A stretch of DNA of 64,000 nt from Azohydromonas sediminis (GTDB taxonomy: Bacteria > Pseudomonadota > Gammaproteobacteria > Burkholderiales > Burkholderiaceae_C), in NCBI RefSeq assembly GCF_003574675.1, contig NZ_QOAZ01000003.1, positions 104,741-168,740 on the forward strand, given 5' to 3'. The notes under the pieces are model-generated. The model did no database searches and had not been told where the DNA came from. It was given only the letters and a program-made list of their open reading frames with translations. Both the position numbers and the translations under genes were made by a program. How positions within the stretch are numbered: position 1 is the first letter of the stretch; each line of letters opens with the position of its first letter. Below are positions 47,181-58,085 of the stretch, in pieces.

Positions 47181-47890
47181 GCGGCCCGCCCTTCCTGCGC
47201 GAGCTGCACGCGCCGCACGCCGGCGATGCCGAGGTTGACGAGCGCGACGACCCCCAGCAGCACCAGCCCGAGCGCCAGCGCCAGTGGCAAGTCGCCCTGG
47301 CTCGTCTCGAGCGCGATCGTCGTCGTCATCACGCGCGTGACGCCGGCGATGTTGCCGCCGACGATCATCACCGCGCCGACCTCGCTGATCGCACGCCCGA
47401 ACGCGGTGAGCACGATCGTCATCAGCGCCGCGCGCTCGTGCACCAGCAGCAGCGCCGCGCTCGCGAACGGTCCGGCGCCCATCGAGCGCAGCTGCTCGCC
47501 GTTGCCGCGCATCGCGTCGGCCACCAGCTGGCGCGCCAGCGCCGCCACCAGCGGCAGCACGAGGATCGTCTGCGCGATGACCATCGCGGTCGGTGTGAAC
47601 AGCAGCCCGAGCGAGCCGAGCGGCCCCGCGCGCGACAGCAGCAGGTACACCGTCAGCCCCACCACCACCGGCGGCAGCGCGAGCAGCGTGTTCAGCGCGA
47701 GCACGACCGCGCGCTGGCCGGGGAAGCGCGCCACCGCGAGCCACGCGCCGGCGGCCAGACCGATCGCCGCACCGAGCAGGCTGGCCGCACCGCTGACCTG
47801 CAGCGACAGCACGACGATCTCGCGCAGCGACTCGTCGGCGCCGGCGATCAGCGCCGCCGCAGTGCGCAGGCTGTCGGTGAAGGCACTCAA
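47177..47890 (-). CDS. tupB: tungstate ABC transporter permease TupB
   Basis: 237-aa inner-membrane permease with about five to six transmembrane segments and the EAA-like loop 'GRAISEVGAVMIVGGNIAG', characteristic of TupB. Start at 47890 is TTG, with no ATG near; the Shine-Dalgarno is poor, so initiation may be weak. First gene of tupBCA. Confidence 0.88.
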   Translation of the reverse strand: MSAFTDSLRTAAALIAGADESLREIVVLSLQVSGAASLLGAAIGLAAGAWLAVARFPGQRAVVLALNTLLALPPVVVGLTVYLLLSRAGPLGSLGLLFTPTAMVIAQTILVLPLVAALARQLVADAMRGNGEQLRSMGAGPFASAALLLVHERAALMTIVLTAFGRAISEVGAVMIVGGNIAGVTRVMTTTIALETSQGDLPLALALGLVLLGVVALVNLGIAGVRRVQLAQEGRAA

Positions 47891-47995
47891 GGACCGGGAG
47901 GGGAGTCGTCGCGCAAGGCGCGCATTCTGGCCGCAGCGCGCGAGCGCCGCGATATGTCGGCCGCTGCATAGGGGCCGCGCCGCAGGCGCGCGGCG

Positions 47996-49225
47996 CTACA
48001 GCGCGCAGGAGCGGAAGCCGCAGAAGCCCTGGTCGCGCGCCGGGTCGGCGAAGCGGCGCGCCTTCGGGTGGCGCAGCGCCGGCGCGGTGAGCCACGACGC
48101 ACCGCGCAGCACGGCCTGCGCGACCGCCGGTTGCGGCCGCGCCAGCGCGCCCGGCGTGTACCCGGGGTACGGCTGCGCGCGGTCGGCGACCCACTCCCAC
48201 ACGTCGCCCCACGCAAAACCGCGCGACGCGGCCGCGCACGCCGCGTGCTCCCACTCGGCCTCGGTCGGCAGCCGGCGCCCGGCCCAGCGGCACCAGGCCT
48301 GCGCCTCGTGGAAGGTCACGTGGCGCACCGGCTGCGTGGCCGCGGCGTGCACGACGCGCCCGCGGTCGCGCAGCAGCACGCCGCGGCGCATCTGCTCGAC
48401 GTAGCGCGGCAGGCGCGGGCCGTGCTCGTGCACGTGCGCGCGCAGCCACGCCCAGCCGGCGTCGCTCCACCAGCGCCGCTCGTCGTAGCCGCCGTCGTCG
48501 ACGAACTCGGCGTACTGCGCCCAGCTCACCGGCTGCGCGTCGATCTCGGTGGCGGGCAGCGCCACCTCGTGCGCCCACTTCTCGAGCTCGGGCACGAAGC
48601 CGCCGCGGCCGCTGCCCAGCGTCCAGCGCCGCGCCGGCAGCGCGACCGCAGCGCGCGCCGCGCGCTGCGGCGGCTCGGGCCACAGCCCGCCGAGCACGGC
48701 GGGCGTCAGGTCGAGCGCCTGCGCGAGCTCGGCAAAGGCTTCGCCCAGCGTGTGCTCGTGCCACAGCGCGGCGCGGAACACGAACAGCGCGTCGTCGCCG
48801 TCGGGCGTCTGCGCGAGCAGCTCGAGCGTCGTCTCGAAGGTGGCCATCAGCCACGCGCGCAGCGCCTCGTCGAGCGGCAGGTCCATCGCCCAGCGCTCGG
48901 CGCGGGTGCTGGCCTGCGGGTGCCACCAGCGGTCGGCGTCGGGCTCGATCGACGCCAGCCGCAGCGACTGCGCGTCGGCAGCGTCACCGCGCCCGCGCTG
49001 CACGTGGCGCGCGATCCACCACTCCTGGAACCAGCCGGCGTGGCCGCCCAGCCACGCCGGCGGGCTGAAGCGGTCGACCTCGACGAGGCGCAGCGCGCCG
49101 GCGTCCTCGAACGCCGCGAGCCACTGCAGCGTGCGGTTGCGCGCGCGCATCAGCGCGAGCGACAGCGCCTGCGCGCTGCCGTGGCGCAGCACGGTGACGG
49201 GGTCGTCGGCACCCGGGGCAGCCAT
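47996..49225 (-). CDS. EgtB/SenA-like non-haem iron enzyme with atypical metal site
   Basis: 409-aa protein with an N-terminal DinB-like domain and a C-terminal formylglycine-enzyme-like (sulfatase-modifying factor) domain, the architecture of EgtB (ergothioneine sulfoxide synthase) and SenA (selenoneine synthase). The first iron His is His62 in 'GGHAGWFQEWWI'. The second site normally reads H-x-x-x-H; here it is 'WHEHTLGEAF', with His156 and His158 and Leu at the expected second His. C-terminal 'VTFHEAQAWCRWAGRRLPTEAEWE' and 'GFCGFRS' are intact. No egtD, senB or senC is adjacent. Diverges from acyl-CoA dehydrogenase genes. Confidence 0.8.
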   Translation of the reverse strand: MAAPGADDPVTVLRHGSAQALSLALMRARNRTLQWLAAFEDAGALRLVEVDRFSPPAWLGGHAGWFQEWWIARHVQRGRGDAADAQSLRLASIEPDADRWWHPQASTRAERWAMDLPLDEALRAWLMATFETTLELLAQTPDGDDALFVFRAALWHEHTLGEAFAELAQALDLTPAVLGGLWPEPPQRAARAAVALPARRWTLGSGRGGFVPELEKWAHEVALPATEIDAQPVSWAQYAEFVDDGGYDERRWWSDAGWAWLRAHVHEHGPRLPRYVEQMRRGVLLRDRGRVVHAAATQPVRHVTFHEAQAWCRWAGRRLPTEAEWEHAACAAASRGFAWGDVWEWVADRAQPYPGYTPGALARPQPAVAQAVLRGASWLTAPALRHPKARRFADPARDQGFCGFRSCAL

Positions 49226-49335
49226 CGGCGCAGCATAGCGACAACGCGCCCGGCGCCGCGCGCTGTCGCGACGCCGACAGCCGCCGGCGAACGGGCGTGC
49301 TAAAACGCCGGGTGCCATCGCCGCGAGGAGACCGC

Positions 49336-50538
49336 ATGGACCTGAACTTCACCGCCGAAGAGCAGGCCTTCCGCCAGGAAGTCCGGCAGTGGGTGCGCGA
49401 GAACCTGCCGCCCGACATCAGCCACAAGGTGCACCACGCGCTGCGCCTGACGCGCGACGACATGCAGCGCTGGGCCAAGATCCTCGGCAAGAAGGGCTGG
49501 CTCGGCTGGGGCTGGCCGAAGGAGTTCGGCGGCCCGGGGTGGAACGCCGTGCAGCGCCACCTGTTCGAGGAGGAGTGCGCGCTCGCCGGCGCGCCGCGCG
49601 TCGTGCCGTTCGGGCCGGTGATGGTCGCGCCGGTGATCATGGCCTTCGGCACGCCCGAGCAGCAGAAGCGCTTCCTGCCCGGCATCGCCAGCGGAGAGGT
49701 CTGGTGGAGCCAGGGCTACAGCGAGCCGGGCGCCGGCAGCGACCTCGCGAGCCTGAAGACGCGCGCCGAGCGGCGCGGCGACAAGTACATCGTCAACGGC
49801 CAGAAGACGTGGACCACGCTCGGCCAGTACGGCGAGTGGATCTTCTGCCTCGTGCGCACGAGCACCGAGGGCAAGCCGCAGACGGGCATCAGCTTCCTGC
49901 TGATCGACATGAAGAGCCCGGGCATCACGGTCAAGCCGATCGTGCTGCTCGACGGCGAGCCCGAGGTCAACGAGGTGTTCTTCGACAACGTCGAGGTGCC
50001 GGTCGAAAACCTCGTCGGCGAGGAGAACAAGGGCTGGACCTACGCCAAGTATCTGCTCGCGCACGAGCGCACCAACATCGCCGACGTCAACCGTGCCAAG
50101 CGCGAACTCGAGCGCCTCAAGCGCATCGCGAAGGCCGAGGGTCTGTGGGACGACGTGCGCTTTCGCGACCAGATCGCGCTGCTCGAGGTCGACATCGTCG
50201 CGCTCGAGATGCTGGTGCTGCGCGTGCTCAGCGCCGAGAAGAGCGGCAAGCAGAGCCTGGACATCGCCGGTCTGCTGAAGATCCGCGGCAGCGAGATCCA
50301 GCAGCGCTACACCGAGCTGATGATGCTGGCTGGCGGGCCGTACGCGGTGCCCTTCATCCGCGAGGCGATGGACGCCGGCTGGCAGGGCGACCAGGCGCTC
50401 GGCGGCCTGTGGCCGGGCGGTGCGGCGCACTGCGCCCCGCTCACGGCGATGTACTTCAACTACCGCAAGACGACGATCTACGGCGGCAGCAACGAGGTGC
50501 AGCGCAACATCGTCGCCCAGACCGTGCTCGGGAGCTGA
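49336..50538 (+). CDS. acyl-CoA dehydrogenase, PimC-like large subunit
   Basis: 400-aa flavin acyl-CoA dehydrogenase. FAD contacts 'SQGYSEPGAGSDLASL' and 'YIVNGQKTWTT', C-terminal 'IYGGSNEVQRNIVAQ'. The N-terminus 'MDLNFTAEEQAFRQEVRQWV' and overall form resemble PimC, large subunit of pimeloyl-CoA dehydrogenase; such pairs also occur in steroid side-chain degradation. GAGGAG just before ATG 49336. Followed after 2 nt by its partner, consistent with an alpha2beta2 heteromer. Substrate not determinable. Confidence 0.9.
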   Translation: MDLNFTAEEQAFRQEVRQWVRENLPPDISHKVHHALRLTRDDMQRWAKILGKKGWLGWGWPKEFGGPGWNAVQRHLFEEECALAGAPRVVPFGPVMVAPVIMAFGTPEQQKRFLPGIASGEVWWSQGYSEPGAGSDLASLKTRAERRGDKYIVNGQKTWTTLGQYGEWIFCLVRTSTEGKPQTGISFLLIDMKSPGITVKPIVLLDGEPEVNEVFFDNVEVPVENLVGEENKGWTYAKYLLAHERTNIADVNRAKRELERLKRIAKAEGLWDDVRFRDQIALLEVDIVALEMLVLRVLSAEKSGKQSLDIAGLLKIRGSEIQQRYTELMMLAGGPYAVPFIREAMDAGWQGDQALGGLWPGGAAHCAPLTAMYFNYRKTTIYGGSNEVQRNIVAQTVLGS

Positions 50539-50540
50539 CC

Positions 50541-51656
50541 ATGGACTTCGACTTCACCGACGAGCAGAACTCGCTGCGCGACGCCGTCGCGCGCTGGGTG
50601 CAGCGCGACTTCGCGTTCGAGCGCCGCCACGCGCTGGCCAAGGCCGGCGGCTTCGCGCGCGACGTCTGGACCGAGCTCGCCGGGCTCGGTCTGACGGGCC
50701 TCGCGGTCGACGAGGGCCACGGCGGCATGGGCTTCGGCGCGGTCGAAGCGATGGTCGTGATGGAGGAGCTCGGCCGCGGCCTCGTGCATGCACCGTACGC
50801 GCAGGGCGCGCTGATGGCGCCGGCGCTGCTCGCGCACGCGCACGCCGACGTTAAGGCCCAGTGGCTGCCCAGGATCGCCGACGGCTCGGCGCTCGTCGTG
50901 CTCGCGCACCAGGAGCGCGGCGCGCGCTACCGGCTCGACCAGATCGGCACGCGCGCCGTCGCGGTCGGCGGCGGGTGGACGGTGTCGGGCACCAAAAGCG
51001 TCGTGCCCGCCGGCGACGAGGCCGACGCCTTCGTCGTGCCGGCGCACAGCGCCAGCGGCATCCACCTGTTCCTGGTGCCGAAGGACGCGCCGGGCGTGAC
51101 GCTGCGCGGCTACCCGACGCAAGACGGCGCACGCGCCGCCGAGCTGACGCTGGCCGACACGCCGGCGACGCTCGTGGCGCACGATGGCGCCGCGATGCTC
51201 GAGCGCGCCGTCGACGTCGGCATCGCGGCGGCGTGCGCCGAAGGCGTCGGGCTGATGGACCGGCTGGTGGCCGTCACCGTCGAGTACATGAACACGCGCA
51301 AGCAGTTCGGCGTGCCGATCGCGAGCTTCCAGGCGCTGCGCCACCGCATCGCCGACGTCAAGATGCAGCTCGAGCTCGCGCGCTCGATGAGCTACTACGC
51401 GACGCTCAAGCTCGGCGAGGAGCCGGCCGCGCGCCGTCGCGCGCTGTCGCAGGCCAAGGTGCAGCTCGGGCAGTCGATGCGCTTCGTCGGCCAGCAGTGC
51501 ATCCAGCTGCACGGCGGCATCGGCGTGACCGACGAGTACGTCGCGAGCCACTACTTCAAGCGGCTGACGGTGCTCGAGATGACGTTCGGCGACACGCTGC
51601 ACCACCTCGGCGAGGTCAGCGCGCGCATGACCGACACCGCCGGCGTCTTCGCCTGA
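50541..51656 (+). CDS. acyl-CoA dehydrogenase, PimD-like small subunit
   Basis: 371-aa partner subunit. 'MDFDFTDEQNSLRDAVARWV', 'EYMNTRKQFGVPIASFQALRH' (FAD-contact region), and 'GQQCIQLHGGIGVTDEY'. In place of the usual 'TxxGSD' loop the sequence has 'QERGARYRLDQI', so the FAD or substrate site may be incomplete here, typical of heteromeric enzymes with one degenerate subunit. ATG at 50541. Confidence 0.88.
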   Translation: MDFDFTDEQNSLRDAVARWVQRDFAFERRHALAKAGGFARDVWTELAGLGLTGLAVDEGHGGMGFGAVEAMVVMEELGRGLVHAPYAQGALMAPALLAHAHADVKAQWLPRIADGSALVVLAHQERGARYRLDQIGTRAVAVGGGWTVSGTKSVVPAGDEADAFVVPAHSASGIHLFLVPKDAPGVTLRGYPTQDGARAAELTLADTPATLVAHDGAAMLERAVDVGIAAACAEGVGLMDRLVAVTVEYMNTRKQFGVPIASFQALRHRIADVKMQLELARSMSYYATLKLGEEPAARRRALSQAKVQLGQSMRFVGQQCIQLHGGIGVTDEYVASHYFKRLTVLEMTFGDTLHHLGEVSARMTDTAGVFA

Positions 51657-51755
51657 GCATCGCCGCCCCCGGGCCGGCCCCGGTGTGCGGCGACGCGCCG
51701 CGCCGCACAATCGATGCGCAGACGGTGGCCTCGCGCGAGGCCTCTGCGCATCCCG

Positions 51756-52895
51756 ATGACGTCGTCCGACCCCGCCCACGAACGCGTACCGATCGACCGG
51801 CTGCGCGACCTGATCCAGCTCGGTGCGGAGCTGCCTTTTCGCCTGCTCGACGCCCAGGGACGCCTGGTGCTCGGCGAGGGCCAGGTGGTGGCGAGCGCGC
51901 TTGAGTTCGAGCAGCTCCACGAGCGCGGCGCATGGGCCGAGCGCACGCGCGTCGAGGCCGTGCGCGCCGCGAACCCGGCGACGGCGGCCGCGCCGCCGAC
52001 GCTGTTCCACCGCTGGGAGCGGCTGGTGTGGAACCTCGACGCGACGCTGCAGCGGCTGGCCGGCCAGCTGGCGGCGCCGCACGAGGTCGTCGACCTGTGG
52101 CGCCGCGCGCAGGCGCTGCTCGACCGCGACCCCGACGTCGCGCTGTTCATGGCAGTGCGCCAGGACGACCGCCGCTTCGCGCTGTACGCGCTGACGCACT
52201 CGCTGCACACGGCATCGCTCGCGGCGCTGGCCGCGCGCCAGCTCGGCTGGGACGAGGCGCGCGTGCAGTCGCTCGCGTGTGCGGCGCTGACGATGAACGT
52301 GGCCATCGTGCGCCTGCAGGCGCAGCTGGCCGAGCAGCGCGACCCGCCCAACCTGCGCCAGCGCGAGGCGATCGAGCGGCACCCGCTGGCCGGCGCGCAG
52401 CTGCTGCGCACGATCGGCGTGGCCGACGACGAGTGGCTCGCCGCCGTCGAGCAGCACCACGAGGAGCCCGGCGGCGGCGGCTACCCGCGCAAGGTCGCGG
52501 CGCCGTGCGAGGCCGCGCAGTTGCTGCGGCTGGCCGACATGCTGATGGCCAAGCTCACGCCGCGCGCGCACCGCCCGGCGATGGCGCCGAGGCTGGCCAC
52601 GCGCGACGTCTTCCTCGCCGACCCCGACAAGCGGCTGTCGACCGCGATCGTGCGCGTGCTCGGTGTCTACCCGCCGGGCAGCGTCGTGCAGATCAAGACC
52701 GGCGAGACCGGCGTCGTGACGCGCCGCGCCAGCGGCGGCCAGGGACCCTGGGTGCGCGTGCTGGCCGGCGGCAGCGTCGGCCGCACCGTCGACACCTCGG
52801 CCGCGGCCGACGCGATCGTGCAGGGGGTGTCGATGCCCGCCGGCATCGCGCGCGTGTACCCGGAGCAGGTCTACGGCCTGATCCTCGTCGAGTGA
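51756..52895 (+). CDS. degenerate HD-GYP-domain protein
   Basis: 379-aa protein with HD-GYP-like order. The helix that should begin with the first metal His ('LTHSLHTASLAAL') remains, but the 'HDIGK' core is replaced by 'LTMNVAIV', and the GYP motif is 'HHEEPGGGGYPRK' rather than HHExxDGxGYP. The metal-dependent cyclic-di-GMP phosphodiesterase activity is therefore probably lost, leaving a binding or scaffold function. The N-terminal 110 residues and C-terminal 70 (starting 'VYPPGSVVQIKTGETG', a common HD-GYP C-terminal element) are retained. ATG at 51756. The stop overlaps the GTG of the peptidase gene. Confidence 0.82.
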   Translation: MTSSDPAHERVPIDRLRDLIQLGAELPFRLLDAQGRLVLGEGQVVASALEFEQLHERGAWAERTRVEAVRAANPATAAAPPTLFHRWERLVWNLDATLQRLAGQLAAPHEVVDLWRRAQALLDRDPDVALFMAVRQDDRRFALYALTHSLHTASLAALAARQLGWDEARVQSLACAALTMNVAIVRLQAQLAEQRDPPNLRQREAIERHPLAGAQLLRTIGVADDEWLAAVEQHHEEPGGGGYPRKVAAPCEAAQLLRLADMLMAKLTPRAHRPAMAPRLATRDVFLADPDKRLSTAIVRVLGVYPPGSVVQIKTGETGVVTRRASGGQGPWVRVLAGGSVGRTVDTSAAADAIVQGVSMPAGIARVYPEQVYGLILVE

Positions 52896-53875
52896 ACGCC
52901 GTGCACGACGCCATCACCGACGTCGCCGGCATCCGGGTCGGCCACTTCACGCACCCGCAGCGCCCCACCGGCTGCACCGTCGTGCTGTGCGAGGCCGGCG
53001 CGACCTGCGGGGTCGACGTGCGCGGCGCCGCGCCCGGCACGCGCGAGACCGACCTGCTGCGCCCCGAGAACCTCGTCGAGCAGGTGCACGCCGTGCTGCT
53101 GGCCGGCGGCAGCGCGTACGGACTGGACGCCGCCGGCGGCGTGATGCGCTGGCTCGACGAGCGCGGCCACGGCTTCGTGCTCGGCGCGGCGCGGGTGCCG
53201 ATCGTTCCGGCGGCGGTGCTGTTCGACCTGTGGATCGGCGACGCGCGCATCCGCCCCGACGCGCAGGCCGGCTACGACGCGTGCCAGGCCGCCAGCACGC
53301 AGCCGCCAGCGCAGGGCAACGTCGGCGCCGGTGCCGGCGCCAGCGTCGGCAAGCTCTGGGGCATGGCGCGCGCGATGAAGGGCGGCATCGGCACGGCATC
53401 GGTCGCGGCCGACGGCTTCACGGTCGGCGCGCTGGTGGCGGTCAACGCGATCGGCGACGTCGTCGACCCCGCCACCGGCGAGCCGGTGGCCGGCGCGCGC
53501 ACCGCCGACGGCCGCCACCTGCTGCGCAGTGCCGACGCGCTGCGCCGCGGCGACTGGCCCGCGCCGCCGCAGCCGGGGCTCGCGACGACGATCGGCGCCG
53601 TCGCCACCGACGCGGTGCTGACGAAGGCGCAGGCGCAGCGGCTGGCGACGATGGCGCACGACGGGCTGGCGCGCTGCATCCAGCCGTGCCACACGACGAC
53701 CGACGGCGACACGCTGTTCGCGCTGGCTACCGGCGCCGCGGGCCGCAGCGCGCCGGTCGCGCTGCTCGGCGCGCTGGCCGCCGACGCCGTCGCGCAGGCC
53801 GTGCTCAACGCGGTGCGCCACGCCGTCGGGCTGCCGGGGCTGCCGGCCGAGCGCGACCTCGGCGGGCCGCTGTAG
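52892..53875 (+). CDS. P1-family (DmpA/NylC-like) N-terminal-nucleophile peptidase
   Basis: 327-aa self-processing hydrolase family: L-aminopeptidase/D-esterase DmpA, beta-peptidyl aminopeptidase and nylon hydrolase NylC. Conserved features: 'ITDVAGIRVGHFT', 'VDVRGAAPGTRETDLL', 'LAGGSAYGLDAAGGVM', and 'KGGIGTASV', where the Thr is the likely autocatalytic nucleophile. Asn in 'VAVNAIGDV' fits the family. GTG start overlaps the HD-GYP stop (a second GTG follows 9 nt later). Signal sequence absent, so cytosolic. Confidence 0.88.
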   Translation: MNAVHDAITDVAGIRVGHFTHPQRPTGCTVVLCEAGATCGVDVRGAAPGTRETDLLRPENLVEQVHAVLLAGGSAYGLDAAGGVMRWLDERGHGFVLGAARVPIVPAAVLFDLWIGDARIRPDAQAGYDACQAASTQPPAQGNVGAGAGASVGKLWGMARAMKGGIGTASVAADGFTVGALVAVNAIGDVVDPATGEPVAGARTADGRHLLRSADALRRGDWPAPPQPGLATTIGAVATDAVLTKAQAQRLATMAHDGLARCIQPCHTTTDGDTLFALATGAAGRSAPVALLGALAADAVAQAVLNAVRHAVGLPGLPAERDLGGPL

Positions 53876-53891
53876 CGGCACCCGAAACGAC

Positions 53892-53913
53892 GAAGGGCCC
53901 CGCAGGGCCCTTC
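53892..53913. terminator. hairpin terminator between the peptidase and acs genes
   Basis: GAAGGGCCC (53892-53900), loop CGCA, GGGCCCTTC (53905-53913): a perfect 9-bp stem between convergent genes, serving both directions; A/T-flanked but no long U-tract. Confidence 0.75.
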
Positions 53914-53932
53914 ACACGCAGGCGACCGGCGC

Positions 53933-55903
<1,971 letters not shown>

Positions 55904-56142
55904 CGTTGTCTCCCGGGTTGCCGAATCCGTGTCCGAATGCGTGTCGCGTTGGCGACGACTGGCGCGAAATGTCACCGCCAGCGCTGACGAAGTCCTTACT
56001 CTAAGGCCCGCCGCGGGGCCTGCGCATCGGGGAAGGACCGCGGCGCGCCCGCCGGTGCCCCCGGCCGCCGCGGCCGCGGCGCCGCGCCGGCACAATCGCG
56101 CCGCGCCACCGCCCCCGCATCCCCCAACGACCCCTGCCTGCC

Positions 56143-57000
56143 GTGGACACCGCCGCCCCGCCCCCGCTGCGCCACCGCGTCGCCGCGTTCCTCGACCGCG
56201 GCGCGGTGCAGCACGCGATCCTCGCGCTGATCATCGCGAACGCCGTCGTGCTCGGCCTGGAGACCTCGGCGGCGGTGACGGCGGCCTGGGGCGGCGTGCT
56301 GTCGGCGCTGGACCGCGCGATGCTCGCCGTCTTCGTCGCCGAGATCGCCGCGCGCGTGTATGCGCACCGGGCGGCCTTCTTCCGCGACCCGTGGAGCGTG
56401 TTCGACTTCGCCGTCGTCGCGATCGCGCTGGTGCCGGCCAGCGGCCCGTTCGCGGTGCTGCGTGCGCTGCGCGTGCTGCGCGTGCTGCGCGTGCTGACGA
56501 TCGTGCCGTCGATGCGCCGCGTCGTCGGCGGGCTGCTGGCGGCCATCCCCGGCCTCGGCTCGATCGCCGCGGTGCTCGGGCTGATCTTCTACGTGTTCGG
56601 CGTCATCGCGACCAAGCTCTTCGGCGCATCGTTCCCCGACTGGTTCGGCACGCTCGGGCGCTCGCTGTACACGCTGTTCCAGGTGATGACGCTCGAGAGC
56701 TGGTCGATGGGGATCTCGCGCCCGGTGATGGAGACCTACCCGTACGCGTGGCTGTTCTTCATCCCGTTCATCCTGGTGGCGACGTTCACGATGCTGAACC
56801 TGTTCATCGGCGTCATCGTCAGCGCGATGCAGAGCTTCACCGAGGACGAGAAGGCGACGACCGTCGCGGCGGTCGACCGGGCACGCGAGCACATCGAGGC
56901 CGACCTGCACGCCGAAGTGCGTGCGCTGCGCGCCGAGATCGCGGAACTCCGGACCCTGCTGCAGGATCAAGCGACGTCGGGTTCGGGGAGGTCCGGTTGA
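56143..57000 (+). CDS. bacterial voltage-gated sodium channel (NaChBac/BacNav family)
   Basis: 285-aa single-domain six-helix channel. S4 voltage sensor '[21 protein letters not shown]' with Arg every third residue (R107, R110, R113, R116); pore filter TLESWSM at 183-189, identical in type to the TLESWS sodium filter; S6 '[21 protein letters not shown]'; C-terminal coiled coil (about 240-275). GTG start at 56143; the stop overlaps the TTG start of the antiporter gene. Homotetramer in the inner membrane. Grouping with antiporters suggests sodium-cycle physiology. Confidence 0.93.
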   Translation: MDTAAPPPLRHRVAAFLDRGAVQHAILALIIANAVVLGLETSAAVTAAWGGVLSALDRAMLAVFVAEIAARVYAHRAAFFRDPWSVFDFAVVAIALVPASGPFAVLRALRVLRVLRVLTIVPSMRRVVGGLLAAIPGLGSIAAVLGLIFYVFGVIATKLFGASFPDWFGTLGRSLYTLFQVMTLESWSMGISRPVMETYPYAWLFFIPFILVATFTMLNLFIGVIVSAMQSFTEDEKATTVAAVDRAREHIEADLHAEVRALRAEIAELRTLLQDQATSGSGRSG

Positions 57001-58082
57001 TCCACATTCTGATGTTCGTCGGCGGCCTGATCGCGCTCGTCGCGGGCGCGCAGGCGCTCGTGCACGGCGCGTCCCGGCTCGCGCTCGCGCTCGGCATCTC
57101 GCCGCTCGTCGTCGGGCTGACGATCGTCGCCTTCGGCACCAGCGCGCCCGAGATGGCGGTGTCGGTGGGCGCGGTGCTCAACGGCACGACTGACCTCGCG
57201 CTCGGCAACGCGGTGGGCAGCAACACGTTCAACGTGCTGTTCATCCTCGGGCTCGCGGCGCTGATCACGCCGCTGGCGGTGCACGTGCAGGTGATCCGCC
57301 AGGAGGCGCCGATCATGATCGGCGGCGCCGTGCTCCTGATCGTGCTCGCGCTCGACGGTCGGATCGGCCTGTTCGACAGCGCCTTGCTGTTCGCGCTGCT
57401 GATGGCCTACACCGTGTTCCTGATCCGCCAGTCGCGCGCCGAGGGCGCGGCGCGCACCGACGACTACGCCGCCGAGCTGAAGCTGGCCGCTGCCGGCTGG
57501 GACGCCCGGCCGTCGGTGCAGGTGGCGCTGGTGGTCGTCGGGCTGGCGCTGCTGGTCGGCGGCTCGCAGGCGCTCGTCTCGGCCGCCGTCGCGTTCGCGA
57601 AGGCGCTGGGCGTCAGCGACACCGTCGTCGGGCTGACGATCGTCGCCGCCGGCACCTCACTGCCCGAGGTCGCCGCGTCGACGCTGGCGGCGATCAAGGG
57701 CGAACGCGACATCGCGGTCGGCAACGTCGTCGGCAGCTGCGTGTTCAACATCTTCGGCGTCATCGGCCTGGCCGGGCTGGCGGCCGCGTTTGCCGGCTTC
57801 GGCGGCCTCGCCGTGCCCGACGCGGTGCGCCACTTCGACCTGTGGGTCATGCTTGCGGCGCTCGTCGCGTGCCTGCCGGTGTTCCTGTCGGGGCGCGAGA
57901 TCGCGCGCTGGGAGGGCGCGCTGTTCCTCGGCTACTACGCCGCCTACACCGCCTACCTCGTGCTCGCGGCGCAGCACCACGCGGCGCTGGGCGCGTTCTC
58001 GAACGTGATGCTCGGCTTCGCGATCCCGCTGACGATCGTCACGCTGGTGGTCGCGATGTTCCGCCCGGCGAAGGCCGCCTGA
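56997..58082 (+). CDS. CaCA-family calcium/sodium antiporter (YrbG-like)
   Basis: 361-aa antiporter with two homologous five-helix halves, each holding the alpha repeat: 'GLTIVAFGTSAPEMAVS' and 'GLTIVAAGTSLPEVAAS', with 'GNAVGSNTFN' and 'GNVVGSCVFN' completing the ion site. Exchanges Ca2+ (or Na+) for H+/Na+ in the family. TTG at 56997 is chosen because GGGGAGG lies five bases upstream, whereas ATG at 57012 is too far from it. TTGA overlap with the channel gene. Confidence 0.9.
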   Translation: MIHILMFVGGLIALVAGAQALVHGASRLALALGISPLVVGLTIVAFGTSAPEMAVSVGAVLNGTTDLALGNAVGSNTFNVLFILGLAALITPLAVHVQVIRQEAPIMIGGAVLLIVLALDGRIGLFDSALLFALLMAYTVFLIRQSRAEGAARTDDYAAELKLAAAGWDARPSVQVALVVVGLALLVGGSQALVSAAVAFAKALGVSDTVVGLTIVAAGTSLPEVAASTLAAIKGERDIAVGNVVGSCVFNIFGVIGLAGLAAAFAGFGGLAVPDAVRHFDLWVMLAALVACLPVFLSGREIARWEGALFLGYYAAYTAYLVLAAQHHAALGAFSNVMLGFAIPLTIVTLVVAMFRPAKAA

Positions 58083-58085
58083 GCG

